From positions 1-64,000 of the forward strand of contig NZ_JACHLK010000023.1 in assembly GCF_014207955.1 (NCBI RefSeq): a stretch of 64,000 bases of DNA. The letters are read 5' to 3'. Of this stretch, positions 17,301 through 26,344 are shown in pieces (within the stretch, counting starts at the first letter, position 1; every line of letters begins with the position of its first letter). A model generated the notes under the pieces. That model saw only the letters and a list, made by a program, of their open reading frames with translations, ran no database searches and was not told the DNA's origin. Both the position numbers and the translations under genes were made by a program. Source of the DNA: Acidovorax soli. GTDB taxonomy: Bacteria; Pseudomonadota; Gammaproteobacteria; Burkholderiales; Burkholderiaceae_C.

Positions 17301-18110
17301 ATGACCCGCCAATTCGTCGACCTGTCCATCTACCTCGAAAACGACGTGGTGAGCGACCCACCCGCCTTCGCGCCCCGCATCGAGTATTTCACCCACGAGA
17401 ACACCGTCGACCAGATCGAGCCCTTCTTTCCCGGCCTGCAAAAGGGCGACCTGCCCGATGGCGAGGGCTGGGCGGTGGAGCGCGTGCAGCTGTCCACCCA
17501 CAACGGCACCCACCTGGATGCGCCCTACCATTTCCACAGCACCATGGACAAGGCGCTGGGCGAGAAGAAGCGGGCCTGGACCATCGACGAGGTACCGTTG
17601 GAATGGTGCTTCCAGCCCGGGGTGAAGCTCGACTTTCGCCACATGGACGATGGCTATGTGGTGACCGCGGCCGACGTCGAGGCCGAGTTGCAGCGCATCG
17701 GCCACACGCTCTCGCCGCTAGAGATCGTGGTGGTCAACACCCGCGCGGGCAGCCGCTATGGCCACAACGACTTTGTCTCCGCCGGCTGCGGCATGGGCTA
17801 TGGCGCCACGATGTACCTGCTGGAGCGCGGCGTGCGCCTGACCGGCACGGACGCCTGGAGCTGGGACGCGCCCTTCGTGCACACCGCCGAGAAATATGCC
17901 GCCACCCACGATGCCAGCCTGATCTGGGAGGGGCACAAGGCCGGGCGCGACATCGGCTACTGCCACCTGGAGAAGCTGCACAACCTGGAGGCACTGCCGC
18001 CCACGGGCTTCTACATCTCGTGCTTTCCGCACAAGATCCGCGGCGCATCGGCCGGGTGGACGCGCGCCGTGGCCATCTTCGATGAGGTGCTGATGGCGCG
18101 CGAAGCCTGA
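17301..18110 (+). CDS. Cyclase-family (kynurenine formamidase-like) metal hydrolase
   Basis: A 269-residue member of the cyclase family. The metal-binding motif HNGTHLDAPYHF (HxGTHxDxPxHF) is intact, and the distal His-Glu region is likely near IWEGHKAGRDIGYCHLEKL. Relatives hydrolyse N-formylkynurenine, cyclic amides or aromatic intermediates using zinc or manganese. GGAGAG at 17288-17293 supports ATG 17301. It is the last gene of the operon begun by the lactonase. A hydrolase plus a lactonase plus a BKACE suggests ring or amide opening followed by thiolytic-like cleavage of the keto acid (inference). Confidence 0.87.
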   Translation: MTRQFVDLSIYLENDVVSDPPAFAPRIEYFTHENTVDQIEPFFPGLQKGDLPDGEGWAVERVQLSTHNGTHLDAPYHFHSTMDKALGEKKRAWTIDEVPLEWCFQPGVKLDFRHMDDGYVVTAADVEAELQRIGHTLSPLEIVVVNTRAGSRYGHNDFVSAGCGMGYGATMYLLERGVRLTGTDAWSWDAPFVHTAEKYAATHDASLIWEGHKAGRDIGYCHLEKLHNLEALPPTGFYISCFPHKIRGASAGWTRAVAIFDEVLMAREA

Positions 18111-18161
18111 TCCCAGGGCGGGGGGCTATCATGGGCCTTCACGTCCAACCCCCCTTGGCCC

Positions 18162-18557
18162 ATGCCTGCATTTGTCTCCGCGAAGAACATGGCGCTGACA
18201 CTGTGCGGTGCAGGCGTGGCGCTGCACCTCTACACCGCCCTTTTCAAGGCCGAAGGCGGCATGGACGCCGCCGCCTTCCTCGTCGGTCTGTTGCTCTGGT
18301 CGTGTGCCCCTTATGCCATCGCCGCATTGCTGGCTCGGGGCCGCCGCGTGCTGTGGGGGCTCGGTGCGGCTGCGGGATGCCTGGCTGCGGATGCGTTCAT
18401 GCACTACTCGGTCTTTGTTGCCCCCAAAGGCTCGACGGCCGCGCTCGGCCTGCTCTTCATGCCGCTGTGGAACCTGCTGGTCATCGGGCCCGCGGGCGCC
18501 TTGCTCTGCTGGCTGGCCTACCGGGTTGCAGGCCGCCGGGGCGGTGCTGCCGGCTGA
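18162..18557 (+). CDS. Small membrane protein, four predicted helices
   Basis: A 131-residue hydrophobic protein with about four membrane helices (residues 10-28, 37-57, 65-82, 92-120) and short polar loops. No family is recognised. It is convergent with the TetR gene at 18565, leaving only seven bases between the stops. Isolated from the operon upstream by about 50 bases and without a visible terminator, so read-through is possible. Confidence 0.65.
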   Translation: MPAFVSAKNMALTLCGAGVALHLYTALFKAEGGMDAAAFLVGLLLWSCAPYAIAALLARGRRVLWGLGAAAGCLAADAFMHYSVFVAPKGSTAALGLLFMPLWNLLVIGPAGALLCWLAYRVAGRRGGAAG

Positions 18558-18564
18558 CAGGGCT

Positions 18565-19197
18565 TCAGGCGCGCACGGCCCGCCACGCCGCCGCCGCCAG
18601 TTCGCTGCGGTAGATATCGGGCGAGGGCAGGGCGCTGTTGCCTGCGCGCTCTGACAGCCAGGCGCGGCAGTAGCTCTGCACCGGGCCCATCACCAGCGAG
18701 GGCATGAGCTCGCAGGGCAGGTCACGCAGCGCACCGCTTTGGCGGTGCGGCCCGAACCAGGCCACCAGGGCCTGGTTGCGGCCGCGTGCGGCCTCGGCCA
18801 GCTCGGTGCTGCGCGGGCCGGCGGCCACCAGGCCGCGGGCCTGGAAGAGAAAGCGCGCATGCACGGGCTGCGCCACCACCCAGTCGAGGTAGCCGGTCAC
18901 CAGCGCCTGTACGCCGGCCTCCACGCCGACCGAGGCATCGAGCTGCGCCTGGATGCTGCGCGACTGCGTGTGGAAGATGTCGAAGAACAGCGCCGCGACG
19001 ATGCCCTCCCTGCTGCCGAAGTGGTGGTAAATGCTGCCCACGCTGGCGCCGCAGCGCGCGCGCACGCCGTCGATGGAGACGGCCTCCACCCCCGCCTGTG
19101 CGGCGCAGGCCAGGGCGGCGTTGAGGATCTCCTGGCGGCGGTCGGTGGTCTCGGCGGAATGGGCCGGAGAGGGCTTGGTGGAGCTGCGGCTTGCCAT
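18565..19197 (-). CDS. TetR-family regulator divergent from fadH
   Basis: A 210-residue repressor: HTH in RRQEILNAALACAAQAGVEA, VSIDGVRARCGASVGSIYHHF and GSREGIVAALF. The C-terminal ligand domain is hydrophobic with an FLFQARGLVA segment. A striking array of three TTCTAGAA-type palindromes at 19207-19240 lies directly upstream of its start and of fadH, so it very likely represses both. Given the target, the inducer may be an unsaturated acyl-CoA or an electrophilic enone (inference). Confidence 0.9.
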   Translation of the reverse strand: MASRSSTKPSPAHSAETTDRRQEILNAALACAAQAGVEAVSIDGVRARCGASVGSIYHHFGSREGIVAALFFDIFHTQSRSIQAQLDASVGVEAGVQALVTGYLDWVVAQPVHARFLFQARGLVAAGPRSTELAEAARGRNQALVAWFGPHRQSGALRDLPCELMPSLVMGPVQSYCRAWLSERAGNSALPSPDIYRSELAAAAWRAVRA

Positions 19198-19206
19198 GGA
19201 AGTGCA

Positions 19207-19240
19207 TTCTAGAATAAAGTTCTAGAAAAATATTCTAGGA
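19207..19240. promoter_or_regulatory. Triple TTCTAGAA operator with 13-bp phasing
   Basis: Palindromes TTCTAGAA (19207-19214), TTCTAGAA (19220-19227) and TTCTAGGA (19233-19240) start exactly 13 bases apart, separated by AT-rich spacers TAAAG and AAATA. The array begins 10 bases upstream of the TetR start codon and ends 62 bases before fadH. Equal spacing and repeated symmetry point to cooperative binding of the adjacent TetR regulator. Confidence 0.7.
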
Positions 19241-19302
19241 ATGTCGATGTCGGCATTCCGGCCACATCTTCATCCATCGGCGCCCCCACGCGCCTGCCCA
19301 CC

Positions 19303-21387
19303 ATGAAATCCATCGCCAGCGAGCTGCCGCCCGGCCACGCCCTGTACCCCCACCTGCTTGCCCCGCTGGACCTGGGGTTCACCCAGATCAAGAACCGTGT
19401 GCTCATGGGCTCCATGCACACGGGGCTCGAAGATGCGCGCGACCTCTCGCGCATGGCGGCCTACTTCCGCGAGCGGGCCGAGGGTGGGGTGGGGCTGATC
19501 GTGACGGGGGGCTTCGCGCCCAACATCGCGGGCTGGACCAAGCCGTTTGCGGGCACGCTGTCCACCGCGGGCGCGGCGCGCCGCCACAGGGTGGTGACCG
19601 AGGCCGTGCACGGCGCGGGTGGCAAGATCGCGCTGCAGATCCTGCACACGGGCCGCTATGCCTACCACCCGCTGGCGGTGGCTCCGTCGCGGCTGCAGTC
19701 GCCGATCACACCGTTCACGCCGTTTGCGCTGTCGGCCGGCGGGGTGGAGCGGCAGATCCGTGCCTTCGTCAACTGCGCCCAGCGCGCCCGCGAGGCCGGG
19801 TACGACGGCGTGGAGGTGATGGGCTCCGAGGGCTACCTGATCAACCAATTCCTTTCGGCCGCGACCAACCGCCGCACCGATGCCTGGGGCGGCGACTACA
19901 GCCAGCGCATGCGCCTGCCGCTGGAGATCATCGGTCGCATGCGCGAGGCCGTGGGGCCGGATTTCATCATCATCTACCGCCTGTCCATGATCGACCTGGT
20001 GCCCGGCGGCAGCGCCTGGGACGAGATCGTCACCCTGGGCAAGGCCGTGGCCACCGGCGGCGCCAGCATCGTCAACACCGGCATCGGCTGGCACGAGGCG
20101 CGTATACCGACCATTGCCACCAGCGTGCCGCGTGCGGCCTTTGCCTGGGTCACGCAGAAGATGAAGGCCGAGTTCGCAGCGGCCGGCATTGCCACACCGC
20201 TCGTCACTTCCAACCGCATCAACACGCCCGAAGTAGCCGAACAGGTGCTCGCCGAGGGCTGCGCCGACATGGTCTCCATGGCGCGCCCGCTGCTGGCCGA
20301 CCCGGCCTTCGTGAACAAGGCGGCCCAGGGCAAGGCCGACCGCATCAACACCTGCATTGCCTGCAACCAGGCCTGCCTGGACCATGTGTTCAAGGCCAAG
20401 ACCAGCAGCTGCCTGGTGAACCCGCGCGCCTGCCATGAGACGCTGCTGGTCTACACGCCGCTCACGCCGCAGCAAAAGCCCAAGCGCATTGCCGTGGTGG
20501 GCGCGGGGCCTGCCGGCCTGACTGCCGCCACCGTGGCGGCCGAGCGCGGGCACGAGGTGCATCTGTTCGATGCGGCCGATGCCATCGGCGGCCAGCTCAA
20601 CATGGCCAAGCAGGTGCCGGGCAAGGAAGAGTTCCACGAGATGCTGCGCTACCTGGCCACGCGCGTGGAAGACACGGGCGTGCAGCTGCACCTGTCCACC
20701 CCCGTGCAGGCGGCCAACCTCACGGGCTACGACGAAGTGGTGATCGCCACGGGCGTGAGCCCGCGCGGCCCCAAGATCCCCGGGCAGGACCATCCCAAGG
20801 TGCTCAGCTACATCGACGTGCTGCGCCATGGCAAGCCGGTGGGCGAGCGCGTGGCCATCATCGGTGCCGGCGGCATCGGTTTCGACGTGGCGGAGTTCCT
20901 GGTCCATGAAGGCCACTCCACGACGCTGGACCTGCCCGCCTGGCAGGCCGAATGGGGCATCACCGACCCCGCCGAGGCACGCGGCGGCCTGGCCCCCAAG
21001 GGGCCGCAGGTCACGCCGCCGGCGCGCCAGGTCACGCTGCTGCAACGCAAGAAGGGCAAGCTCGGCGAAGGCCTGGGCAAGACCACGGGCTGGATCCACC
21101 GCACCACGCTGAAGATGAAGCAGGTGCAGATGGTGGGCGGCGTGAACTACGAGCGCATTGCCGATGAGGGCCTGCTCGTCTCTTACGGCGAGCAGCGCGA
21201 GGACCCGACCTGGATCCCCTGCGACACCGTGGTGCTGTGCGCAGGCCAGTTGCCGCTGCGCGCCCTGGCCGACGAGCTGCTGGTGCTGGGCAAGAAGCCG
21301 CACGTGGTGGGCGGTGCGCTGGAAGCGGGTGAACTCGACGCCAAGCGCGCCATCGACCAGGCAGCGCGCCTCGCAGCCACGCTCTGA
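19303..21387 (+). CDS. fadH: 2,4-dienoyl-CoA reductase (NADPH)
   Basis: A 694-residue old-yellow-enzyme/disulfide-oxidoreductase fusion. Residues 15-340 form the FMN TIM barrel; the [4Fe-4S] ligands are Cys351, Cys354, Cys358 and Cys370 in CIACNQACLDHVF...SSC, matching FadH. From about 390 the FAD site KRIAVVGAGPAGLTAATVAA and the NADPH site ERVAIIGAGGIGFDVAEF follow. It reduces 2,4-dienoyl-CoA to 3-enoyl-CoA so that polyunsaturated fatty acids enter beta-oxidation. It is divergent from a TetR gene with a triple operator between. The first catalytic loop and cluster match FadH better than plain NADH:flavin oxidoreductases. Confidence 0.9.
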   Translation: MKSIASELPPGHALYPHLLAPLDLGFTQIKNRVLMGSMHTGLEDARDLSRMAAYFRERAEGGVGLIVTGGFAPNIAGWTKPFAGTLSTAGAARRHRVVTEAVHGAGGKIALQILHTGRYAYHPLAVAPSRLQSPITPFTPFALSAGGVERQIRAFVNCAQRAREAGYDGVEVMGSEGYLINQFLSAATNRRTDAWGGDYSQRMRLPLEIIGRMREAVGPDFIIIYRLSMIDLVPGGSAWDEIVTLGKAVATGGASIVNTGIGWHEARIPTIATSVPRAAFAWVTQKMKAEFAAAGIATPLVTSNRINTPEVAEQVLAEGCADMVSMARPLLADPAFVNKAAQGKADRINTCIACNQACLDHVFKAKTSSCLVNPRACHETLLVYTPLTPQQKPKRIAVVGAGPAGLTAATVAAERGHEVHLFDAADAIGGQLNMAKQVPGKEEFHEMLRYLATRVEDTGVQLHLSTPVQAANLTGYDEVVIATGVSPRGPKIPGQDHPKVLSYIDVLRHGKPVGERVAIIGAGGIGFDVAEFLVHEGHSTTLDLPAWQAEWGITDPAEARGGLAPKGPQVTPPARQVTLLQRKKGKLGEGLGKTTGWIHRTTLKMKQVQMVGGVNYERIADEGLLVSYGEQREDPTWIPCDTVVLCAGQLPLRALADELLVLGKKPHVVGGALEAGELDAKRAIDQAARLAATL

Positions 21388-21391
21388 GCCC

Positions 21392-22570
21392 TTACGCGCG
21401 GGTGTTCCGCTCGCGCACCAGGTTGATGTGCGCCATCAGGTTCGGGTAGAAAAAGCGTCCGCCGGGCGCCTGCGGGTCGCTGCACAGGGCTTCGAGCTCA
21501 TCGCAGAGCTCCAGGATGCGCGGGTTGTTGGCTGCCTCGGCGGTGGACAGCGGCAGGCGGTTGTACGGGTCGGTGTAGAGGATGGATTCCGACAGCGGGC
21601 GCGTGCAGCGCACGGCATCGAGGCCCTGCACCGTGGCCAATTGGTCCAGCAGGGGGCCGAGCACGGTCTCGCAGCGCTGGGCCAGCAGCAGCACGGTTCT
21701 GGCCAGGCCCTGGGGCCCGCGCAGCACGAGCGCGGTGTTGCCCTCATCGTCCTGCTCGATCAGGAGTTCCGGGTCGCCGCGCAGCCACTGCCACAGGCGC
21801 AAGAGGGCGGTGTAGGGCAGGTGGCTCTCAGGGGTGTCGTTGAAATAATCAGGCAGGCCATGGTCGCGGACGCGCTCGGCGACAGTGTCCACACGCGATG
21901 CCAGCGTCAGCGCCAGCGTGATGGCACCCTGCGGGGTGGACTTGACCACCAGCAGCAGCCAGTGGTTGCCGCCAGGGAAGGCACTGCAGTACAGGTGCCC
22001 TATGCGCTCGGGCGATGGCGGTTCGGCCATCTCTGGCTCGTTGACCGGGTCGTGCACGAAGCTCTTGGCCTGCATGAAGGGCTGCAGTGCGCGCAGCACA
22101 GTCGCATACACGCTATCCAGTGCGGGCAGTACCGGCCATTGGATCTGATCGCGCTGTGCGCGCCACTCTTGCAGGCGGCGGTTCAGCACCAGCGCCAGCC
22201 GGTCGTAATTGTGCCAGTGGCAGGGGATGCTGCAGGAGTCGTCCAGCGCATGCCCCGTGCGGCTGAACTGGACGGCGAAGACCTTGTCGAAGTCATCGTT
22301 GAACTGCGTTGCGTAGTAGTGCTCGGTGAAGGCCCGGCCTTCATCGTTCACATCGTCGGCAGTGAACTTGCCATCGCAGGCATCGAAGAGAAAATCCGCA
22401 CAGGACATGCGCCGTGCGCGCAGGTCGTCCAGGCAGTCATTGACGCCCTCGCCGCCCAGCCCGCGCAGCGTGAGCCAGGCCAGGTACATCCCGATGCGCG
22501 TGCCTGCGGCCTCCTTGGGCAGGTCGGTCTGGAAGTCGATGAAGTAGTAGTCCGCGGAGTCGAAGATCAT
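21392..22570 (-). CDS. Hypothetical protein with DUF7832-like N-terminus
   Basis: A 392-residue soluble protein. Its N-terminus (DLPKEAAGTRIGMYLAWLTL) resembles the DUF7832 pattern in which an acidic-loop Asp-Leu-Pro precedes a conserved GM-LAW helix; the rest is unrecognised. A mid-region WHNYDRLALVLNRRL and HWLLLVVKSTPQGAIT look like ordinary globular domains. Its start codon overlaps the stop of the upstream exonuclease gene by four bases (ATGA), so the two are co-translated. Some proteins with this N-terminus sit near toxin-immunity genes, but no toxin is present here. The function is not known. Confidence 0.6.
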   Translation of the reverse strand: MIFDSADYYFIDFQTDLPKEAAGTRIGMYLAWLTLRGLGGEGVNDCLDDLRARRMSCADFLFDACDGKFTADDVNDEGRAFTEHYYATQFNDDFDKVFAVQFSRTGHALDDSCSIPCHWHNYDRLALVLNRRLQEWRAQRDQIQWPVLPALDSVYATVLRALQPFMQAKSFVHDPVNEPEMAEPPSPERIGHLYCSAFPGGNHWLLLVVKSTPQGAITLALTLASRVDTVAERVRDHGLPDYFNDTPESHLPYTALLRLWQWLRGDPELLIEQDDEGNTALVLRGPQGLARTVLLLAQRCETVLGPLLDQLATVQGLDAVRCTRPLSESILYTDPYNRLPLSTAEAANNPRILELCDELEALCSDPQAPGGRFFYPNLMAHINLVRERNTRA

Positions 22571-23187
22571 GGCCGCTCGCCAATTGGCTGCCCCAGCGCG
22601 TGGTACACGCGCGCTGCCGCATAGGCATCGTTGGCCGCATAGACCAGTTGCGATTCGGTGAGCTTGGGGTTGGCCCAGTTGGAGGTGGCGGCCTTCTTGG
22701 ACTTGATGAAGCGCTGGTTGAACAGCACGGCCACGGCGCCCTTGACGCCCATGTCCTTGCGGTAGCCCTGCTGGCGGAACACGTGGTTGAGTTCGAGCAC
22801 GCCTGCGGGCTCCACGCCCAGCTTGGCCACGATGCGTTTCTTGTCGTCACCAAGGCCAAAGCCGGCCTTGGTCACACCGGGCCGCGCCAGCAGCTGGGCC
22901 ACCAGGTGGCGGCAGCCTTCATCGTGCAGCTGGAACACCCAGGCCTTGTCCAGGGTGGACAGCTGCACCACGTGCGGGCCGTCGGACACCTCGCCCTGCA
23001 CGAAGGTGGGTTTGGACTCGGTGTCGAAGCCCCAGGCCGTGCTGGCCGCCAGCTCTTCGCCGGCCCGCTGGGCCTGGTCGGCGGTGCTCACCAGGGCGAT
23101 GCGATCCGGGGCAAGGCGCGCAAAAGGCGCCAGCAGCGCGATCTCTTCCTTGCCGGGAACGGTGCGCTCGGTGAATGGACGGATCAT
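22567..23187 (-). CDS. 3'-5' exonuclease, DEDD superfamily
   Basis: A 206-residue RNase D/WRN-like exonuclease domain. ExoI is WGFDTESKP (Asp-X-Glu), ExoII contains the Asp of KAGFGLGDDKKRI, and ExoIII is QLVYAANDAYAAARVY with Tyr and Asp, the DEDDy arrangement. It removes nucleotides from 3' ends of DNA or RNA with two metal ions. There is no HRDC domain, so it is not full RNase D. It is the first gene of a two-gene unit with the hypothetical gene at 21392. Confidence 0.88.
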   Translation of the reverse strand: MIRPFTERTVPGKEEIALLAPFARLAPDRIALVSTADQAQRAGEELAASTAWGFDTESKPTFVQGEVSDGPHVVQLSTLDKAWVFQLHDEGCRHLVAQLLARPGVTKAGFGLGDDKKRIVAKLGVEPAGVLELNHVFRQQGYRKDMGVKGAVAVLFNQRFIKSKKAATSNWANPKLTESQLVYAANDAYAAARVYHALGQPIGERP

Positions 23188-23442
23188 GGGCTATTGTAAA
23201 AATGATTCCAAATGCAAGTGCGGTTGCAGCAGGCTTCCCTGCCTGCCATCATGCCCGGTTGCCGGTCGCTGCGGGCGCATGGCCCGGGCCGCCGCGTGAC
23301 AAAACCCCTGTTCTGGTGATGTAGGTCACGCCTGACGTGCAATTGAGCGCTGCACGACATGCGGCGGACCCCCTGCGTGGCTAAGATCAATCTCGCCAGC
23401 CGGGATTGTCGCTGTCTGTTCTTTCCTTGAAGACTGTCTGTC

Positions 23443-24900
23443 TTGTTTTTGCGCCCTGACCTTTTCGGCTGGCCTCGCGTGCTGACCCACCTCGCGGGGA
23501 GGGGGGCAGCCGGTTGGCGCAGCCTGCGAACGGCATGGTTTGCCCTGGGTTTTGCGATTGCCTGCGGCATGATGCAGTTGATCCCGGCCTTTCAGTCGCC
23601 CGATGAAATCGTGCACCTGCTGCGGGCCGACATGGTGGCCCATGGCCAAGCCCTGCTCGGGAGCGAAGCACCCCACGAACCTGGCAGGACCGGCGGCTGG
23701 GTGGACACCAACTTCTTCCTGTTCTCGCAGTGGATGCAGAAGATCGTGGGGCCGCACCGGGACCGCAGCCTGTCACCCGCGTGGCTCATGAGCGAGGCCA
23801 CCCGCTTCGAGTGGCAGGACGATGAGATCTTCGTCAACGCCGCGCCCACGGGCTATTACGCGCCCTTCATCTACCTGCCGCATGCGTTCGGGCTCAAGCT
23901 GTCGCGTGCGCTCGACCTCTCCCTGGGCCACAGCTACCAGCTCACGCGCATGCTGGTCACCCTGCTGGTGTTCGGCCTGGTCCTGTGGGCCTGGCAGATC
24001 GCGCGGCCCGCGCTGCTGGTGCAGGCGCTGGTGCTCATGCCCATGGCGCTGTTCCAGATCATCTCGCCCACCATCGACGGGCTGTGCTTTGCGCTGGCAC
24101 TGCTGGTGCTGTCGCTTTTCCTGCGGCAGTGGCAAGGGGGCCAGGCCACGCGCTGGCAGGCCTTTGCGTTCCATGCTGCCATCTTCCTCCTGGTCACCTC
24201 GCGCACCAATCTGATTCCCCTGGTGCTGCTGCCTCTGGCGCTGCTGGTGCGGCACGGAACCTGGCCGCGCCTGGCTGCCTCGGCCATGCTGCTGGCCGCC
24301 AGCGCCGGGTGGACCTTGTTCGGGCTGGCCCACACCGAGGACAACCGCGTCGTGCGGGCCCTCTCCACGGGCCAGGTGATCGCCACCTACCTGCGCGAGC
24401 CGATGGAGTTTTTGCGCCTGGTGGGGCGCACGGTCGCCGACCCGTTCCAGGGCCATCTGATCGCCTCGTCGTTCGTGGGCAACCTGGGCTGGGCCGATGC
24501 GCCCATCCCTGGCTTTGCGCTGGTCGCCATCGGCTGCGGCCTGCTGCTGGCGGCCGTGCTTACCGTGGCGGCAACGCGCTACCAGCGCCAGGATGCGGCC
24601 ATCCGGGCCGCGCTGCTGGTGGCAGGCCTGGGCAGCACGCTGCTGGCCTTCTTTGCGCTGGCCGTGACCTGGAACGACTACCCTGCGCACGTCATCCAGG
24701 GCTTGCAGGGGCGCTACTTCATCATCCCTGCCATGCTGCTCGCGGCGGCACTGGGGCCTGTGCGGCTGGAAGCGGCGCAAGCTCCATCGCCGCCGGCGCA
24801 CAGGCTGTTCGTCCTGCTCTATGCGGCCTTTTGCCTCACGGTGCTGGCCACCACGCTGCACGGACGCTATGGCATGGGGGTGGCGGTCTTCGACTTCTGA
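23443..24900 (+). CDS. DUF2142 family polytopic membrane protein
   Basis: About 485 residues with some ten membrane helices. The loop after the first helix (FQSPDEIVHLLRADMVA) has the acidic-His motif of DUF2142 and related GT-C-like proteins, and the end has QGRYFIIPAMLL, also typical. Members are thought to be lipid-linked sugar transferases or to assist cell-surface glycan export. The start is uncertain: TTG 23443 and GTG 23479 are both possible and ATG is absent at the N-terminus. It stands alone; no glycan cluster surrounds it. Confidence 0.75.
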   Translation: MFLRPDLFGWPRVLTHLAGRGAAGWRSLRTAWFALGFAIACGMMQLIPAFQSPDEIVHLLRADMVAHGQALLGSEAPHEPGRTGGWVDTNFFLFSQWMQKIVGPHRDRSLSPAWLMSEATRFEWQDDEIFVNAAPTGYYAPFIYLPHAFGLKLSRALDLSLGHSYQLTRMLVTLLVFGLVLWAWQIARPALLVQALVLMPMALFQIISPTIDGLCFALALLVLSLFLRQWQGGQATRWQAFAFHAAIFLLVTSRTNLIPLVLLPLALLVRHGTWPRLAASAMLLAASAGWTLFGLAHTEDNRVVRALSTGQVIATYLREPMEFLRLVGRTVADPFQGHLIASSFVGNLGWADAPIPGFALVAIGCGLLLAAVLTVAATRYQRQDAAIRAALLVAGLGSTLLAFFALAVTWNDYPAHVIQGLQGRYFIIPAMLLAAALGPVRLEAAQAPSPPAHRLFVLLYAAFCLTVLATTLHGRYGMGVAVFDF

Positions 24901-24924
24901 GCGCACACGCGGCGCAGCCGCTGC

Positions 24925-26244
24925 TCAATAGCCCTGGTTGTCCAGATCGGCATCGGCCAATGCGATCCGGTCGCGCCCTTCGTGCTTGGCCTGGTAGAGC
25001 GCCTGGTCGGCCCGGTCCAGCAGGTCGCGCAGGCTGCGGTCGCTGCCCCTGAGCGTGCCCAGGCCCAGGCTGGCGGTGATGCGGTAGCGGTGGCTGCCAT
25101 GGCCGGCATCCGCCACTCCCAGTTCCAGGGTGCGCACGCAATTGAGCAGCCGCACGGCCACCTCGTGGCCCTGGGCCAGCGTAGTGCCCTGCAGCAGCAC
25201 GCCGAACTCTTCGCCGCCCAGGCGGCCCACGGCATCGCCGGGGCGCAGCCCCTCCATCACGGCCCGGGCAAAGGCCACCAGGGCGCGGTCGCCCTCCAGG
25301 TGGCCGAAGCGGTCGTTGATGGACTTGAAGTGGTCCACGTCCAGCATCAGCAGCGTGAGCGGCGTGTGCTGCGTTCGCGCCGTCTGGTAGGCGGCCTCGG
25401 CCGTCTCCAGGAAGGCGCGGCGGTTGGCCATGCCGGTCAGCATGTCGGTGGTGGCCAGGCGCTGCAGCTCGCGCTCCAGGTTCTTGCGCTGCGTCACGTC
25501 GCGGTAGATGCCTTCCACGCCGGCAAACTGGCCTTGGTGGTCGTACAGCGCGTGGCTGCTGATCGAGATGTCGATCACCACGCCGTCGCGCCGCACCATC
25601 TGCCCCGGAAAGTCGGCCACCTCGCCTTTTTCCTGGATGGCCGCCTTGAAGGCATCGCGGTCCTTGCTCTGCGGGTAGTAGGACTCGGCCGTGCGGCCCT
25701 CGATCTCGTGCGGCTCGTAGCCCAGCACGCGGCGCACCCCGGGGCCCACGTGCTGCACCACGCCCTGGGCATCGGTGCGGTAGTACACGTCCTGCATGTT
25801 GTCGAACAGGCGCCGGAAGTTGTGCTCGCTCTCGCGCAACTGCTCCTGGATCTCGCTCTGGTGCGTCATGTCCATGCCGCACATCAGGAGGGCTGGCGCA
25901 CCCTGCCATTCGATGGCCACGCTGGCCACCAGCACCATGCGCAGCTGGCCCTTGTCGGTGCGCACGCGGAACTCCGAGGACTTGTTGGGCCGGCCCGCAT
26001 GGTCGGGCTGCTTCACGCGCTCGATGCGCTGGCTGGAGCGCGCCTTGTCCATGGGGTGCACGAAGTGGCCCAGGATGCGGCCCAGCAGGGCCTGCTCGCT
26101 GTCGGCCTCCAGCAGGGCCACGCCGGCCGCATTGGCCCGCAGGATGACCCCTTCCGGCGTCACCACCAGTGCGGCCGCCGGCAGCAGTTGCAACAGTTCC
26201 TGATCGTGGTCCATGCGCAGCTGTAACAATACGTATAGCGGCAT
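24925..26244 (-). CDS. Diguanylate cyclase with two PAS domains
   Basis: About 439 residues. Two PAS sensor domains (roughly 12-125 and 135-255, the second with a PAC motif ending GIYRDVTQRKNLERELQRLA) lead into a GGDEF domain starting at TTDMLTGMANRRAF. The active-site loop is GGEEF in RLGGEEFGVLL, so cyclic di-GMP synthesis is expected. No clear RxxD inhibitory site precedes it. No membrane helix or signal peptide is seen, so it senses a cytoplasmic cue. The start could instead be ATG 26214 (MDHDQEL). It stands alone between convergent DUF2142 and the M48 gene. Confidence 0.92.
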   Translation of the reverse strand: MPLYVLLQLRMDHDQELLQLLPAAALVVTPEGVILRANAAGVALLEADSEQALLGRILGHFVHPMDKARSSQRIERVKQPDHAGRPNKSSEFRVRTDKGQLRMVLVASVAIEWQGAPALLMCGMDMTHQSEIQEQLRESEHNFRRLFDNMQDVYYRTDAQGVVQHVGPGVRRVLGYEPHEIEGRTAESYYPQSKDRDAFKAAIQEKGEVADFPGQMVRRDGVVIDISISSHALYDHQGQFAGVEGIYRDVTQRKNLERELQRLATTDMLTGMANRRAFLETAEAAYQTARTQHTPLTLLMLDVDHFKSINDRFGHLEGDRALVAFARAVMEGLRPGDAVGRLGGEEFGVLLQGTTLAQGHEVAVRLLNCVRTLELGVADAGHGSHRYRITASLGLGTLRGSDRSLRDLLDRADQALYQAKHEGRDRIALADADLDNQGY

Positions 26245-26315
26245 TGTGGCACTTCAGGCGCCAAACACCGCCAATTGCTTGGCAATGGTCGTAGGCGGTT
26301 GCGGGGCTTCCCTGC

Positions 26316-26340
26316 GCCAGGGCCTGTGGCGGGCCCTGGC
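26316..26340 (-). terminator. GC hairpin just past the M48 protease stop
   Basis: GCCAGGGCC (26316-26324) and GGCCCTGGC (26332-26340) form a perfect 9-bp stem with a seven-base loop, five bases beyond the M48 stop. No U-tract follows on the minus strand, so intrinsic termination is uncertain. Confidence 0.35.
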
Positions 26341-26344
26341 CGCG

